A stretch of DNA of 64,000 nt, from positions 4,606,000 through 4,669,999 of the forward strand of contig NZ_AP025305.1 of NCBI RefSeq assembly GCF_036492635.1, given 5' to 3'. Origin of the DNA: Aureibacter tunicatorum. GTDB taxonomy: Bacteria > Bacteroidota > Bacteroidia > Cytophagales > Cyclobacteriaceae. Under the pieces are notes generated by a model, which made no database searches, was not told where the DNA came from, and worked only from the letters and a program-made list of their open reading frames with translations. Below, piece by piece: positions 9,901 to 18,894 of this stretch. A program made the position numbers and the translations under genes. The first letter of the stretch is position 1, and each line of letters begins with the position of its first letter.

Positions 9901-12900
9901 GCACCGTCAAGGTACACCAACAAGATTTCGCTTTCTTCATCATATGTTACTGCCCAATGATGCCATAGCTCATCTGTCACAGCAATGCCTGAAGAAATCG
10001 TTTCGCCATCTCTCTTGACGATGAATTGACCATTTTCAAATACTAAACTTAGTCCATGCGTTTGATTGCCATGGGAGAAAATTGTTCCGTTAGGGTTGAC
10101 ACCTGACTTCGTCCAGAATTCTATAGTAAATGAACTTGAGCTTAGATTCAGTTTTTCAGGAATCTCAACATAATCGTCATTTCCATCCAAAAGAATACTT
10201 GCAGCATGTCTCAACTCTCCACCGTTAAGAATTCCTCTCATATCAAAATTGCTCCAAGTTAACTTGCCTTCATTGATCGTCTCATTGAAACTTACTGATA
10301 TCTCATCACCGATATTCAAGATGCCATCAGCCGGCTGAGGATCTCCAAATGAATGAGGTCTCTTGCGGTCAACTATTCCTGTGATAATAGTCGATTTAGA
10401 ATTCAATCCAGAAGTACAGAATGTTACTGTTCTCAAGTCATATTCTCCATCCAATATATCTTCCAGATTCCAAGCATAAGTCGTTAATTCAGGATCTAAT
10501 TGCTCGCCTTCAGGATCATTGGCAGAAGCCAAGTCAGGGTAGAAGGTCTTCAATCCATACCATACCGACTGATTCTTTGGTTTGTACTGCAAGCTGATCT
10601 TTTCGATCTTGTCAAATTCAGCCCCGTAATTTCCAAAGCTGATTCTTTGATTTTGATAAATCTGAAGTTCGCCCATTTCGTCTTGCTTCTCTTCGATATT
10701 ATCATGATTGAATACCCAAAGATCATTAAGCGTGCTGATCTCAGCGATAGGACATGATGGAATGAATCTAACCGAAAGTTTCACCGTATCAGAAGCTACC
10801 AATACTCCTCCGTTGGTGTGATGATCCCACTCGCATTGGGAGAACAACATCACTCGGATATCATCGTATTCGTATTCGTCAGCGACTTTTTCTACCGTGA
10901 GCGTCTTAGGATAAGATTGTCCTCCTTGTATTTCAAATACTCTCTGAGAAGTACTCAAAGCGGCACCGTCAAGTTTTAGAGCAACTCCATCCACATCATC
11001 TACCAGACGAATACCAAACCATTCGGTCAGTCCTGCCTCTGTAGCATTACCAAGGTTAAGCGTGAATATAGCTTTTTCATTTTCAGGAACATTTTCCACT
11101 ACATATTGATCAGCTGTCAATACAGGAATCTCTCTTCTTACCGTACCTTCGCTTAAGATATGATTGTTTTGTGGCTGATAATATTTAGCATATGTCGTTT
11201 GTTCCCAAGGACAAGAACTTTGACCTCCAATAGTTTTGAAGATAGGTCCGTTGTTTGACTTAGGATCTTTGATATCGACTGAGAATAAATCTCCTTGGTT
11301 GTCATCAAATAATGTGAATCCGTAAGTCGTCGCTTCTTCATATTGCAAGCTTACTCCGACCGTGATCTTTTGAGTAAATTTGAATGTCAAAGTAACAGTA
11401 CTACCAGCGTCATTGATTTCTCCACCAGTTTTAATTTTGAACACTTCTTCAAATTCGAACTCGTCTTCGATACCACCTTCATGAGAATCATTGAATTGGT
11501 ACTCATAAGAATAAGGCTGTCCGGCAGAGAATGAAACGTTTCTGTTGAAGCTCGATTCGATTTTCTCTTTTTCATTTTTTGCCAATGCCTCAGTCCAAAG
11601 TCTGATCTGTTGGTTATAGATACGAATAGAGTCTACCGTAGCGTAGTCATTGTCTTCATTGTATGTAAATACATAACTTTCTCCATCAAAATCCTCATCA
11701 TCAGTCTTCGTATGATCTTCAGAAGTCGCAAGATCTCCCCATACAGGATCGTCATTGTTCGTTCCGTAGTTTGCATGAGAAGCGTCGATTTCCGAAGCGT
11801 AAACATCTGGATATTTATTGAATAATTGATTTCTCAATCTCTTCAAGTCCACAATCAGATAATTCTCAATATGGTCTTGCGTATAAATAAACTTCGTAGA
11901 CTTAGAGTCAGGACGAACGAAACTTGTCGTTTCAAGTCCGATTCTGTATTCTTTGGCATTGATTGTAACAATAGGATCCAAAGCTGGAATTGTTCCGCCG
12001 TTTTGCTCTGTCAAATCAGCTTCTACCAATCCAAGTGTCTTGGCGTCACCATAGAAATAGTTCTTTGATTTACCATAGAATAAATCACTCGAAGCTCCCA
12101 CTAACTCAGAACCATCACTTGTCTGCCATCTGTTGACAGTTGTAGTTGTTTCTACCCATTCGTGATGACCTGTACCACCTGCTGAGAATGAGAATTCGTT
12201 GTCATTTTCTGCGATGATATCCGTTTCTGTCTGTGGCCCCGGAGCCGGTCCTGGATCGATAACGATCTTTGGAACTAAGTCGGTATTGACGTTTTTAGAA
12301 TAGGCAGCACCTAAAGTAAGTGATTCTTTGATTTTACCTGTGATCGTTGTTCCTTTTTCCAAATAAGTAGATGATCCACTTCCCGGAGGATCTCTAAGGA
12401 TAAAGTCAACAACTTGAGGTCCTTCTGTGTAGAATGTCGTATTCTCACGGATATTACCCAATACGATACCTCTAAAGATATCTGCATGATCAGGAATCCA
12501 GTTGTAAGTATTGGCTCCGATTCTTACAGAAACTCCCATGACAGAAGTATAGCTGTTAGCAGGCGTGCCTTGATCAGCCAAGATATTCGGATCTCCCGCT
12601 GTAAATGTATAAAGAGTATCTCCTTCTGCTCCCGCCATCTGAATCACTTCAGCATTACCAACGACTCTGTATTCTGTATCAATAGATTTACCTAAGTCAT
12701 TTGTAATCCATATCTCACCATCATTAACAGGAACTCTGTCTTCAGCGATTGGCGCGCTTTCGTCATTATTCACATAACGCTCAAAGATGCTAATCTTGGC
12801 ATTATAATCCGAATAAGTCTCGAATACCGGATGTCCAAACACATATTCTCCGCTGTTATTAGCTGGATCAATATCCAAGTCTGTGCTTGCATCATCACCT

Positions 12901-15900
12901 TCATCATCAGTATAATAAAGCGTGATTTTATCTTCTCCGATAAATGGATCTCCATCCGCTTGTGTAACGTCTATCGAAGGCTTGGATCTGTAGATGAAGT
13001 TTCTTTTGTAATGATAAGAATAAGTTCTTATTTCATCTTCCGAAATTTCAGGATCAGCATAAGGATCTCTAGGTCTTGCTTTTTCAACATCTTCAGGATG
13101 CTCAACTTCTGTAGGCTCTATATCCAAAGAAACATCAAGCATATCTTGATCTCCAAAGTTTACAGAAGGATTGTTGTCAATAACTACTGACTCAACCACA
13201 TATTTCAATGGTAATATTCTCGCTTCATATTCACCAGTATTGGCATCTGAAGAAATAGTGTATTGAGCACAACCGTCTCCTCTTTGAGACTTAAGCTTCA
13301 ATGTCGCAACACCAACGTTATTTGTCGAAAGACCAAAACCTATTTCTTTTTCACCTTCACGCTGACCACCAACGATACGACCCGAAAGAATATGCGTTGT
13401 GCTGTCTATGAATTCGATGCCAGTGATTTGTCTATCAAAGTAAAACGCATCTCCGTTAGTAGGCCATTGTCCTACGCTGAATACGTGCTTGCCTTTCTCT
13501 ACCGTGATAATGTGCTCGCCTATCGGCACATCGATGCTAAAAGCTCCGCTTGCATCCGTTTTTACCGGCTGGCCTTTGATGATAACAGGTTCACCATCGA
13601 TGTTCACCTGAGCATCCTTTACATAACAATCAGTATCTTTATACTTGACAGTACCAGTAACTTGATAAGAGGAAATGTCTACAAAATCTACACGGTTATG
13701 CACTGAAGAACCTTCTCCGATAAACAATACTTGCTTACCAGGCTCAAATTCGTGTTGAGGGACATAAGGAGTAATACTAAAATTGCCACCAGCATCATTA
13801 TACACAATGCTATTGACTGTATAGTTACCATCCTGGTCTGTGATTCCTTTAAATGCCAATATGCTCTTATCAGGAACTTCATCCGACCAAGAAGGTCCAT
13901 TAAGCAAAGCGCCTTCATTCTTATGATAAGTCGTTCCTGTGTGCGCCAAGTCATAGACATTGTTACTGATACCTTCATCCATTCTCCAATACATCACCAA
14001 ATCTTCCTCTCCACCGGACAAATATCTGTTATAGTCTCTTTCTATTTCTTCATCAGATTTGAATTTTGACCAAAATCTTAATTCATCAAGATTCCCTTCA
14101 AATGTCTGCTCCGAACCGCCTACATAGTTTGACTTTTGTCCACCAAATGAAAGATTATTGGCATTCGGCATATTCGAATGAGTCGAAACAGTACCAGAGT
14201 TAATCTTCACACCATTCAACCAAGCAGAATAAACATGCTCATTATTTTCTCTTTTATAAGCCAATACCAATGAGTTGAATTGATCATCCAACACCTTATT
14301 GTCAGCATCATTCAGCTTCTTAGTCGTATAAGCATTATTGCTTTTTCTGAACTTGACGTAAAGATCTTTATTCACTTCATCGTAGTATAAGTAATAGTTT
14401 TTCCATCCCATCAAATGAGTACGTGTACTTTTCGCTCCACCATTATGCTTTGGCTTGAAGAATAATTCAACAGTACCCTCATCTGTAAAATCAGAAGTCT
14501 TAGCTATATTGATATAATCATCTGATCCGTCAAACTCCAAAGATTTTCCTGTTTGAGAACCATCATTGTTAGCCACCAATACTTCAGCGCCTTGCACGGC
14601 AGAACCATCTTTGAAAGATATGCGTCCATTGATGATACCGCTTTGAAGTTTGAAACCTACTGTAGTGATTTCATTGGTTTTGATAATTCCTGAAGCACAA
14701 TCAGACTCACCTACGATTTTGTATTCGTATAATTTATAAGCCTGAACATCTCTGTCACTCCAAGTCGTAGCATCAGCGCTAAGTGTTTCCTCTTTTGTAA
14801 ATCCACTTCCGCCAATTGCTTCACGCCTGTAAATGACAAACCTGTCGATTGTGTAATCCTGATTCTTATTCCAGCTTAACTCTATTCTGTCTCCAAAATA
14901 ACCTTTAGAACCTTCCAAATCTCCTGCTGTAAAATAACTCGACAAATTAGCTGTAAACACACCCGTAATCGTCGCTTCATTAGATTCAAAGCATGAATTT
15001 GTAGCTTTTACCGAATACCTGTATTGAGAACAAACACTTACATCGGTGTCAATATAAGAAGTTGTATTTCCATTATCTATCTGAACAATATCAGTAACCG
15101 ACGTGCTCAAGTTGATTCTCTCAATCGTATAGCCCGTAGCATGTGTCATTTTCTTCCAAGAAAGCTGCAATGCCGTAAGCGTCTGAGACAAACTGGCTGT
15201 CAAATCTGTGGCAATAGGAGAGATTCGAGTCGCAGGTTGACGGTCATTCACTGTCGAATGCCCTTGATCACAATCATTAAGCGCAACTACAGCATATTTG
15301 TACAATTGTCCCGGAGTAGCGTCAGTATCTTCAAATGAGAAATTCCCTGCGTTTACTGCCACATCCCATGTTTTATTTTCTGATGTGGAATTATTCAGAT
15401 AACGAATAATCTTGAAGTGATCGACTTTAGACAATTCTCCAAAATTATACGACCACTTCACAGTGTTACCATCGCATCCGGCCTCAGTTGTTATGCCAGT
15501 CACTTTTACTGGTTTTGGCTTGATCGCTCCAGTAACTGGATTTTCATAATCCGCATAATTTGAAATATTGCTTATAGTCTTGGAACCACCTGTTCTAATC
15601 GTATACGTATAACTTCCGATAGTTTTAGGCCTTACATAATATTCATACTCTACTTCAGAAGTTCTGCTATTGGAGTATTTATACCTTCGTTTCCCATCTT
15701 TAGTCGTATAATTGCTGTTCTTGGTAACTTTCCCTAAGTACGATCTTGAAGAGCTTCCTTTAGTTCTTCTGTAAATGTAGTATTCCACATCATAGTCCCC
15801 AATATTATCAGGCTCTGCCCACTCCACATCGATCTTGCTGCATTCCGTCTGATAGGTCGCAGTGATATCGGTAGGGACTTTTGGCGCATAGAACTTGATC

Positions 15901-16364
15901 GTGCGCGTATCCTTCACCGTGTTTTCCTCTCTTACACGCACTTGAATATCTTTATTGGCTAAAGCCACATCAGGCCTCCATCGGCATACATAATAATAGC
16001 GATTTGACCCATTACCGTTATTATCCCGATTGTAATTATCAAAAGATACAGAATTACCATTTCTAGAGTAAGCTCTGTACTTATTTCCATCATCTTTCCA
16101 ATGTTCAATCCATACGAATTCTATCCATTGAAATGTTGAAGGATCTTGATATTCAAGATAAAGATTATGATCGATCCTATTACCTCCATCGTAACGCTCG
16201 ATCTCGAAGGCAATCTCGCCTCCCGCATTCGGCGAATCTTGATTCAATATATTCCAGTCTCCACTTCCGAAAGAGAAACCAGATACTGAAAAAAAGAACA
16301 CCAAAATTAGAGAAGCAAGTCCTCTAGTCAGAAACGAAGTACGTTTCCTGTAGTTTTTTTCCAT
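6960..16364 (-). CDS. Giant T9SS-secreted multidomain protein with FN3, LamG-like and sorting domains
   Basis: The 3134-residue product starts with a basic signal peptide (hydrophobic core LASLILVFFFSVSGF). About residues 165-580 are several fibronectin-III-like domains with repeated 'YEYKIVG'-type endings. Three concanavalin/LamG-like jelly-roll domains follow at about 605-795, 2055-2225 and 2250-2435, each starting with DGSDDYI/DGNDDYV/LDNSAVKI and ending in YWRMDEG, YWPMDEA or YYPFEN. Carboxypeptidase-regulatory-like beta modules lie around 580-605 and 940-1010. A long region between about 1100 and 2000 I cannot assign. Near 2760-2900 two copies of a GWNWI motif occur. The last 80 residues are a type A T9SS sorting domain (SVSPNPFSDVLNI start, SGVYFLRI and EKLVKE end), so the protein is exported and attached to, or released from, the cell surface. 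Likely an adhesin or polysaccharide-binding surface protein. Monocistronic. Confidence 0.92.
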   Translation of the reverse strand: MEKNYRKRTSFLTRGLASLILVFFFSVSGFSFGSGDWNILNQDSPNAGGEIAFEIERYDGGNRIDHNLYLEYQDPSTFQWIEFVWIEHWKDDGNKYRAYSRNGNSVSFDNYNRDNNGNGSNRYYYVCRWRPDVALANKDIQVRVREENTVKDTRTIKFYAPKVPTDITATYQTECSKIDVEWAEPDNIGDYDVEYYIYRRTKGSSSRSYLGKVTKNSNYTTKDGKRRYKYSNSRTSEVEYEYYVRPKTIGSYTYTIRTGGSKTISNISNYADYENPVTGAIKPKPVKVTGITTEAGCDGNTVKWSYNFGELSKVDHFKIIRYLNNSTSENKTWDVAVNAGNFSFEDTDATPGQLYKYAVVALNDCDQGHSTVNDRQPATRISPIATDLTASLSQTLTALQLSWKKMTHATGYTIERINLSTSVTDIVQIDNGNTTSYIDTDVSVCSQYRYSVKATNSCFESNEATITGVFTANLSSYFTAGDLEGSKGYFGDRIELSWNKNQDYTIDRFVIYRREAIGGSGFTKEETLSADATTWSDRDVQAYKLYEYKIVGESDCASGIIKTNEITTVGFKLQSGIINGRISFKDGSAVQGAEVLVANNDGSQTGKSLEFDGSDDYINIAKTSDFTDEGTVELFFKPKHNGGAKSTRTHLMGWKNYYLYYDEVNKDLYVKFRKSNNAYTTKKLNDADNKVLDDQFNSLVLAYKRENNEHVYSAWLNGVKINSGTVSTHSNMPNANNLSFGGQKSNYVGGSEQTFEGNLDELRFWSKFKSDEEIERDYNRYLSGGEEDLVMYWRMDEGISNNVYDLAHTGTTYHKNEGALLNGPSWSDEVPDKSILAFKGITDQDGNYTVNSIVYNDAGGNFSITPYVPQHEFEPGKQVLFIGEGSSVHNRVDFVDISSYQVTGTVKYKDTDCYVKDAQVNIDGEPVIIKGQPVKTDASGAFSIDVPIGEHIITVEKGKHVFSVGQWPTNGDAFYFDRQITGIEFIDSTTHILSGRIVGGQREGEKEIGFGLSTNNVGVATLKLKSQRGDGCAQYTISSDANTGEYEARILPLKYVVESVVIDNNPSVNFGDQDMLDVSLDIEPTEVEHPEDVEKARPRDPYADPEISEDEIRTYSYHYKRNFIYRSKPSIDVTQADGDPFIGEDKITLYYTDDEGDDASTDLDIDPANNSGEYVFGHPVFETYSDYNAKISIFERYVNNDESAPIAEDRVPVNDGEIWITNDLGKSIDTEYRVVGNAEVIQMAGAEGDTLYTFTAGDPNILADQGTPANSYTSVMGVSVRIGANTYNWIPDHADIFRGIVLGNIRENTTFYTEGPQVVDFILRDPPGSGSSTYLEKGTTITGKIKESLTLGAAYSKNVNTDLVPKIVIDPGPAPGPQTETDIIAENDNEFSFSAGGTGHHEWVETTTTVNRWQTSDGSELVGASSDLFYGKSKNYFYGDAKTLGLVEADLTEQNGGTIPALDPIVTINAKEYRIGLETTSFVRPDSKSTKFIYTQDHIENYLIVDLKRLRNQLFNKYPDVYASEIDASHANYGTNNDDPVWGDLATSEDHTKTDDEDFDGESYVFTYNEDNDYATVDSIRIYNQQIRLWTEALAKNEKEKIESSFNRNVSFSAGQPYSYEYQFNDSHEGGIEDEFEFEEVFKIKTGGEINDAGSTVTLTFKFTQKITVGVSLQYEEATTYGFTLFDDNQGDLFSVDIKDPKSNNGPIFKTIGGQSSCPWEQTTYAKYYQPQNNHILSEGTVRREIPVLTADQYVVENVPENEKAIFTLNLGNATEAGLTEWFGIRLVDDVDGVALKLDGAALSTSQRVFEIQGGQSYPKTLTVEKVADEYEYDDIRVMLFSQCEWDHHTNGGVLVASDTVKLSVRFIPSCPIAEISTLNDLWVFNHDNIEEKQDEMGELQIYQNQRISFGNYGAEFDKIEKISLQYKPKNQSVWYGLKTFYPDLASANDPEGEQLDPELTTYAWNLEDILDGEYDLRTVTFCTSGLNSKSTIITGIVDRKRPHSFGDPQPADGILNIGDEISVSFNETINEGKLTWSNFDMRGILNGGELRHAASILLDGNDDYVEIPEKLNLSSSSFTIEFWTKSGVNPNGTIFSHGNQTHGLSLVFENGQFIVKRDGETISSGIAVTDELWHHWAVTYDEESEILLVYLDGAQYNYQDLTVNHINQPKTYIGKSVANDNFFAGNIHELRIWKSAEARDEIIYRMSKNLSGYEQGLIGYWPMDEAFGTLLEDKARHLHAESHAEWQLHPAGYAAYLDNSAVKIDASRLSIEAEQDFSIEFWFKAEAEGTLFSNGIALGADANNAAWQIKLESNAIVVANAGNRLIEVPGNYINNDWVHLNISVSRLTGINAFINGKLIKSSSERGGEFGGAAVYLGAAVQSISNDGTYQLGDYANVAIDEFRLWEYARRAVQVKRDLNHKMDNETLGLRAYYPFENYQEDAGVNVLRQSFNDESAQEAGLAETIGAVNLDINSAPVKLINPIEKVNFNYVVNNDKILFDMNEAAYRVENATIDVTVTKVEDMQANRMEVAESWSFFVDHNQVKWEMPVLAFDVEKGKAFEHTITVRNSGGTEEYFTIEGAPSWMTLSTTSGVLEAQSEMDIKITVLEGVNAGIYDETLILVTDELTDVLDLDIRVKGQRPDWEVQNDYHDENSMSIIGAIVIDGEYQMDPNDMIAASINGVVKGVAQPEYLEEYDRYVFFMDVYNYHENYGKVHFQIWDDDKGVIHIEVTPTIDFQQNALHGSIDEPVVFEPTESVRISYDMEQGWNWISFNITNSYQDQINTYLHPVSNIAEILKSKTTFDTYYSGYGWYGNITWYDGIQNDQMYMMRMKYDAPFVIQGTPVAYDTPINLTTGWNWIAYLPQENMELNDALARLDAKEGDIIKGKTGFAVYNERLGWQGSLKYMEPGKGYKLKSTQDGVLIYPERGRWSPSAARVAESTEGDFSKFPSNMSVIATLPDAEIEDQAVLRVFVDEELRGICQVSKVNEQSLFFLTIHGNTDGQELKFELENDGEKLDISNELSYVSDNVLGSIETPYELNLRKTIIKGVEDVLGQVTVSPNPFSDVLNIRFERNVSEDVEFTLIDVSAREVAADISQINSTTYKVNTSDLPSGVYFLRIKASGEVHTEKLVKE

Positions 16365-16988
16365 TCCGCTTATGGTTTTTAGTTTTGAAAAATTTATTTG
16401 AAATAGGTATTATATAGTACAAAAATGAACCTTTAAGGACTAAAACAGAAGCTTTTCAACAATATTGCATGTATTTGACACAATATTACATGTAATTGGA
16501 ATGAAAGAAAACAGCATGTAAGTTATTAGATGTTTTAGCACTTAAAAGGAAACCAACAAACACACAAATGGAAACTCAATTTAAAAATATGTAATTAATA
16601 TAATCGTTTCAACTAGTATATATGCATTGACAGCCATGGTTTTTCTTCATTTTTGTACTAGTTCCTTATGCTTAGAATCAAAAAACTCCCTAAACATAAA
16701 TAATTACATAAAACACATAAATTAAAGAACACACAAAATGGAAACTATACAATTAAAAAACATCTAATCATTTATAGAATTTCAGCTTACACACCTTACA
16801 CAGATGTATCATCAAAAACAAGAATTAAAATTTCACATTTTAATAATAAACCACATAGAGTTAATTAGATTTATTCTATTCTTATCAAAAAAATAGAATA
16901 AAAATACATATAATTATATTTTTAATGAGTTTTTATTTATTATACGGCTCCTATTTCAAACAACTTCACAATTAACTGATCATATTTT
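16365..16988. other. Divergent intergenic region with mini-ORFs and a direct repeat
   Basis: This AT-rich 624-base stretch separates the giant T9SS gene from the DUF4157 gene and must hold both promoters, though I find no exact TAnnTTTG box. It contains a spaced direct repeat (16460-16494) and two tiny related reading frames with near-identical leaders: ACACACAAATGGAAACT at 16561 encoding METQFKNM, and ACACACAAAATGGAAACT at 16731 encoding METIQLKNI. Whether these are translated is unknown. Confidence 0.5.
16460..16494. repeat. Imperfect 14-bp direct repeat, possible operator
   Basis: CAATATTGCATGTA (16460-16473) and CAATATTACATGTA (16481-16494) differ by one base and are offset by 21 bases, two helical turns. 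They lie about 100 bases upstream of the giant gene start, a suitable place for paired regulator sites. Confidence 0.4.
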
Positions 16989-18803
16989 ATGGAGAAAAGA
17001 GATCAAAACAGCTATCAAAACAACTTCAACAAGTTGGCTCAAATGAAAGCAGATCAGAAAATGAAAGAGAATTGGCAAGCCGTTCAAAGAAAAAAAACGG
17101 AAACCGATTATTCCAGAGATTCTCAAGATCTTGATACTGTCCAAAGAAAAGAAGAAAATTATTTCAATACACCTGCCATCCAAAGGCAGGAAAACAACCA
17201 AACTTCCCAACAGCAATCAAACGGGAGCTCCACCAGCCAAGGAGGCTTGCCCAAGCAACTTAAATCAGGAATTGAAAGCCTGTCAGGCCAATCAATGAAT
17301 GACGTTAAAGTGCACTACAATTCCGACAAACCCGCCCAGTTGCAAGCTCATGCATTTGCCCAAGGCAATGACATACACTTGGCATCCGGCCAAGAAAAAC
17401 ATCTGCCCCATGAAGCATGGCATGTCGTGCAACAAAAAGAAGGGAGAGTGAAGCCCACAAGGCAGATGAAAGGCAAAGTGAATATCAATGACGATGCGGG
17501 ACTGGAACGTGAGGCTGATCTCATGGGAGCCAAAGCGATGAGTGAAGGCAGCAAAGCTACGAATACGCAAACAAACACGGCTCAGTTAGCTTCAAACGAT
17601 TCAAGCACTGTGCAAAGGAGAGCTTTTCTTGACAGAACGAATTCAACGGTTGAAATGGTAACAGAAGACCAAGGAACGAAAAAAGATGTCGTCTATCATG
17701 GGCCAATGTCGCTATTTTACTCCGTAGGCAGGGATGGCGCTCTCCAAGAAAGAACCGACTTGGAAGACGATCAAGACTTCAAATATCAATATGAGACAAC
17801 TGATGCATGGATACCTCAAGAAGATCTTATTGGATATAAAAACCTAAAACGAGTTTTATTGCTAGACCCAGATTTTCGAAACGTCAGTTTGCCAGCGCTT
17901 AGAGAATCAATAGATCATCTATTTGTAGACGAAGATAAAAAAGAAGAACTATATCAACTTCTAAACAAAGACAATCAAGGCTTGCAATTGTCGGAGACAC
18001 AATTTGTCAAGACCATGCTTAGCAGGATGAGCTTTCAATTTATGAATGAGCTTCACTCCAAGTATATTGTTTCCGGAGAAAGCGGAGTGATAGATGAAAT
18101 GAAAAAAGAGGTGCAAAAGCACAATAGCAATGATAGCAACGAACATATAGAGATTGACAATGAACTATCCGACTGGGAATATTTATCAGCCTCATTAACA
18201 GCATTGTTAGGCCAAAGCAAATATGAAAACGCGATGGCAAAGATATGTGATGGCGTAGCTACTTATATGATGGGCATGTATGGTGAGGGAGGACTTGAAG
18301 CATATGACGGCTTAGTAAACAAGCTCAATACCAATAGCAACGAACAAAATAACAACGGAAGGGTATTGAAAACTACTAATGGCTATGAATTTCATGGCTT
18401 GATGCGAGATGTAATCAAAAGCAAAAGCAATCAAATAGCCCAGATTAAAATCAGCGCCAATGGGCTTCCGCATACTTTTGCAATTGCCGCCAATGAAGCA
18501 TGGAGCACTCCTGCGTTTATACAAGCCTATGAGGGACACATTACGCTAGACGAGCACGTAAGTAGCATTGGAGTATTCAATTATGACGCAATGAGCGATA
18601 TTGTCGTTCCCCTTGCCGAATGCCTAAATACAGGCACAAAAATGTCAGGCGCTGTTTACAACTCTCTATTTGGCGGCCCAAGTAAAGATGATGTGAAAAT
18701 TTCCGAAATACTCGTTATTGTTATGCCTATGGTTGAAAAAGAGCTGGATGATGTAGGGAACTTCTCGCCACAGTCAGGCTACATGAAATTAACTCCAAAA
18801 TAA
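16989..18803 (+). CDS. DUF4157 (eCIS core) protein with putative C-terminal effector domain
   Basis: In the 604-residue product, about residues 1-90 are polar, low-complexity and Q/K-rich with repeated VQRK/IQRQ motifs. Residues about 90-185 are a DUF4157 domain: LSGQSMNDVKVHYNS, AQGNDIHLA and the HExxH motif His141-Glu-Ala-Trp-His145 followed by VVQQKEGRVKPT. This domain marks proteins associated with extracellular contractile injection systems (eCIS), where it is found on cargo. After another VQRR at about 208 comes a 390-residue C-terminal region of unknown family. It contains Cys420 (ICDGVATYMM), His495 (LPHTFAI) and a following AYEGHITL segment (Glu515), an order and spacing reminiscent of papain-like toxins; this is inference. 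No signal peptide, and no eCIS structural genes are in the window. It ends at a shared terminator. Confidence 0.85.
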   Translation: MEKRDQNSYQNNFNKLAQMKADQKMKENWQAVQRKKTETDYSRDSQDLDTVQRKEENYFNTPAIQRQENNQTSQQQSNGSSTSQGGLPKQLKSGIESLSGQSMNDVKVHYNSDKPAQLQAHAFAQGNDIHLASGQEKHLPHEAWHVVQQKEGRVKPTRQMKGKVNINDDAGLEREADLMGAKAMSEGSKATNTQTNTAQLASNDSSTVQRRAFLDRTNSTVEMVTEDQGTKKDVVYHGPMSLFYSVGRDGALQERTDLEDDQDFKYQYETTDAWIPQEDLIGYKNLKRVLLLDPDFRNVSLPALRESIDHLFVDEDKKEELYQLLNKDNQGLQLSETQFVKTMLSRMSFQFMNELHSKYIVSGESGVIDEMKKEVQKHNSNDSNEHIEIDNELSDWEYLSASLTALLGQSKYENAMAKICDGVATYMMGMYGEGGLEAYDGLVNKLNTNSNEQNNNGRVLKTTNGYEFHGLMRDVIKSKSNQIAQIKISANGLPHTFAIAANEAWSTPAFIQAYEGHITLDEHVSSIGVFNYDAMSDIVVPLAECLNTGTKMSGAVYNSLFGGPSKDDVKISEILVIVMPMVEKELDDVGNFSPQSGYMKLTPK

Positions 18804-18839
18804 TATTACCCAAAAAAATTATAAGCACAACCTTTCACT

Positions 18840-18880
18840 GAAAAACGCTGTCCCAGTAACTTTGGGGCAGCGTTTTTTTT
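18840..18880. terminator. Bidirectional terminator
   Basis: CGCTGTCCC, nine bases, GGGGCAGCG (one G-T pair) flanked by A5 and T8. It lies between the convergent DUF4157 gene and the end of the lanthipeptide operon and works in both directions. Confidence 0.9.
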
Positions 18881-18894
18881 ATCATTACAAAAGA

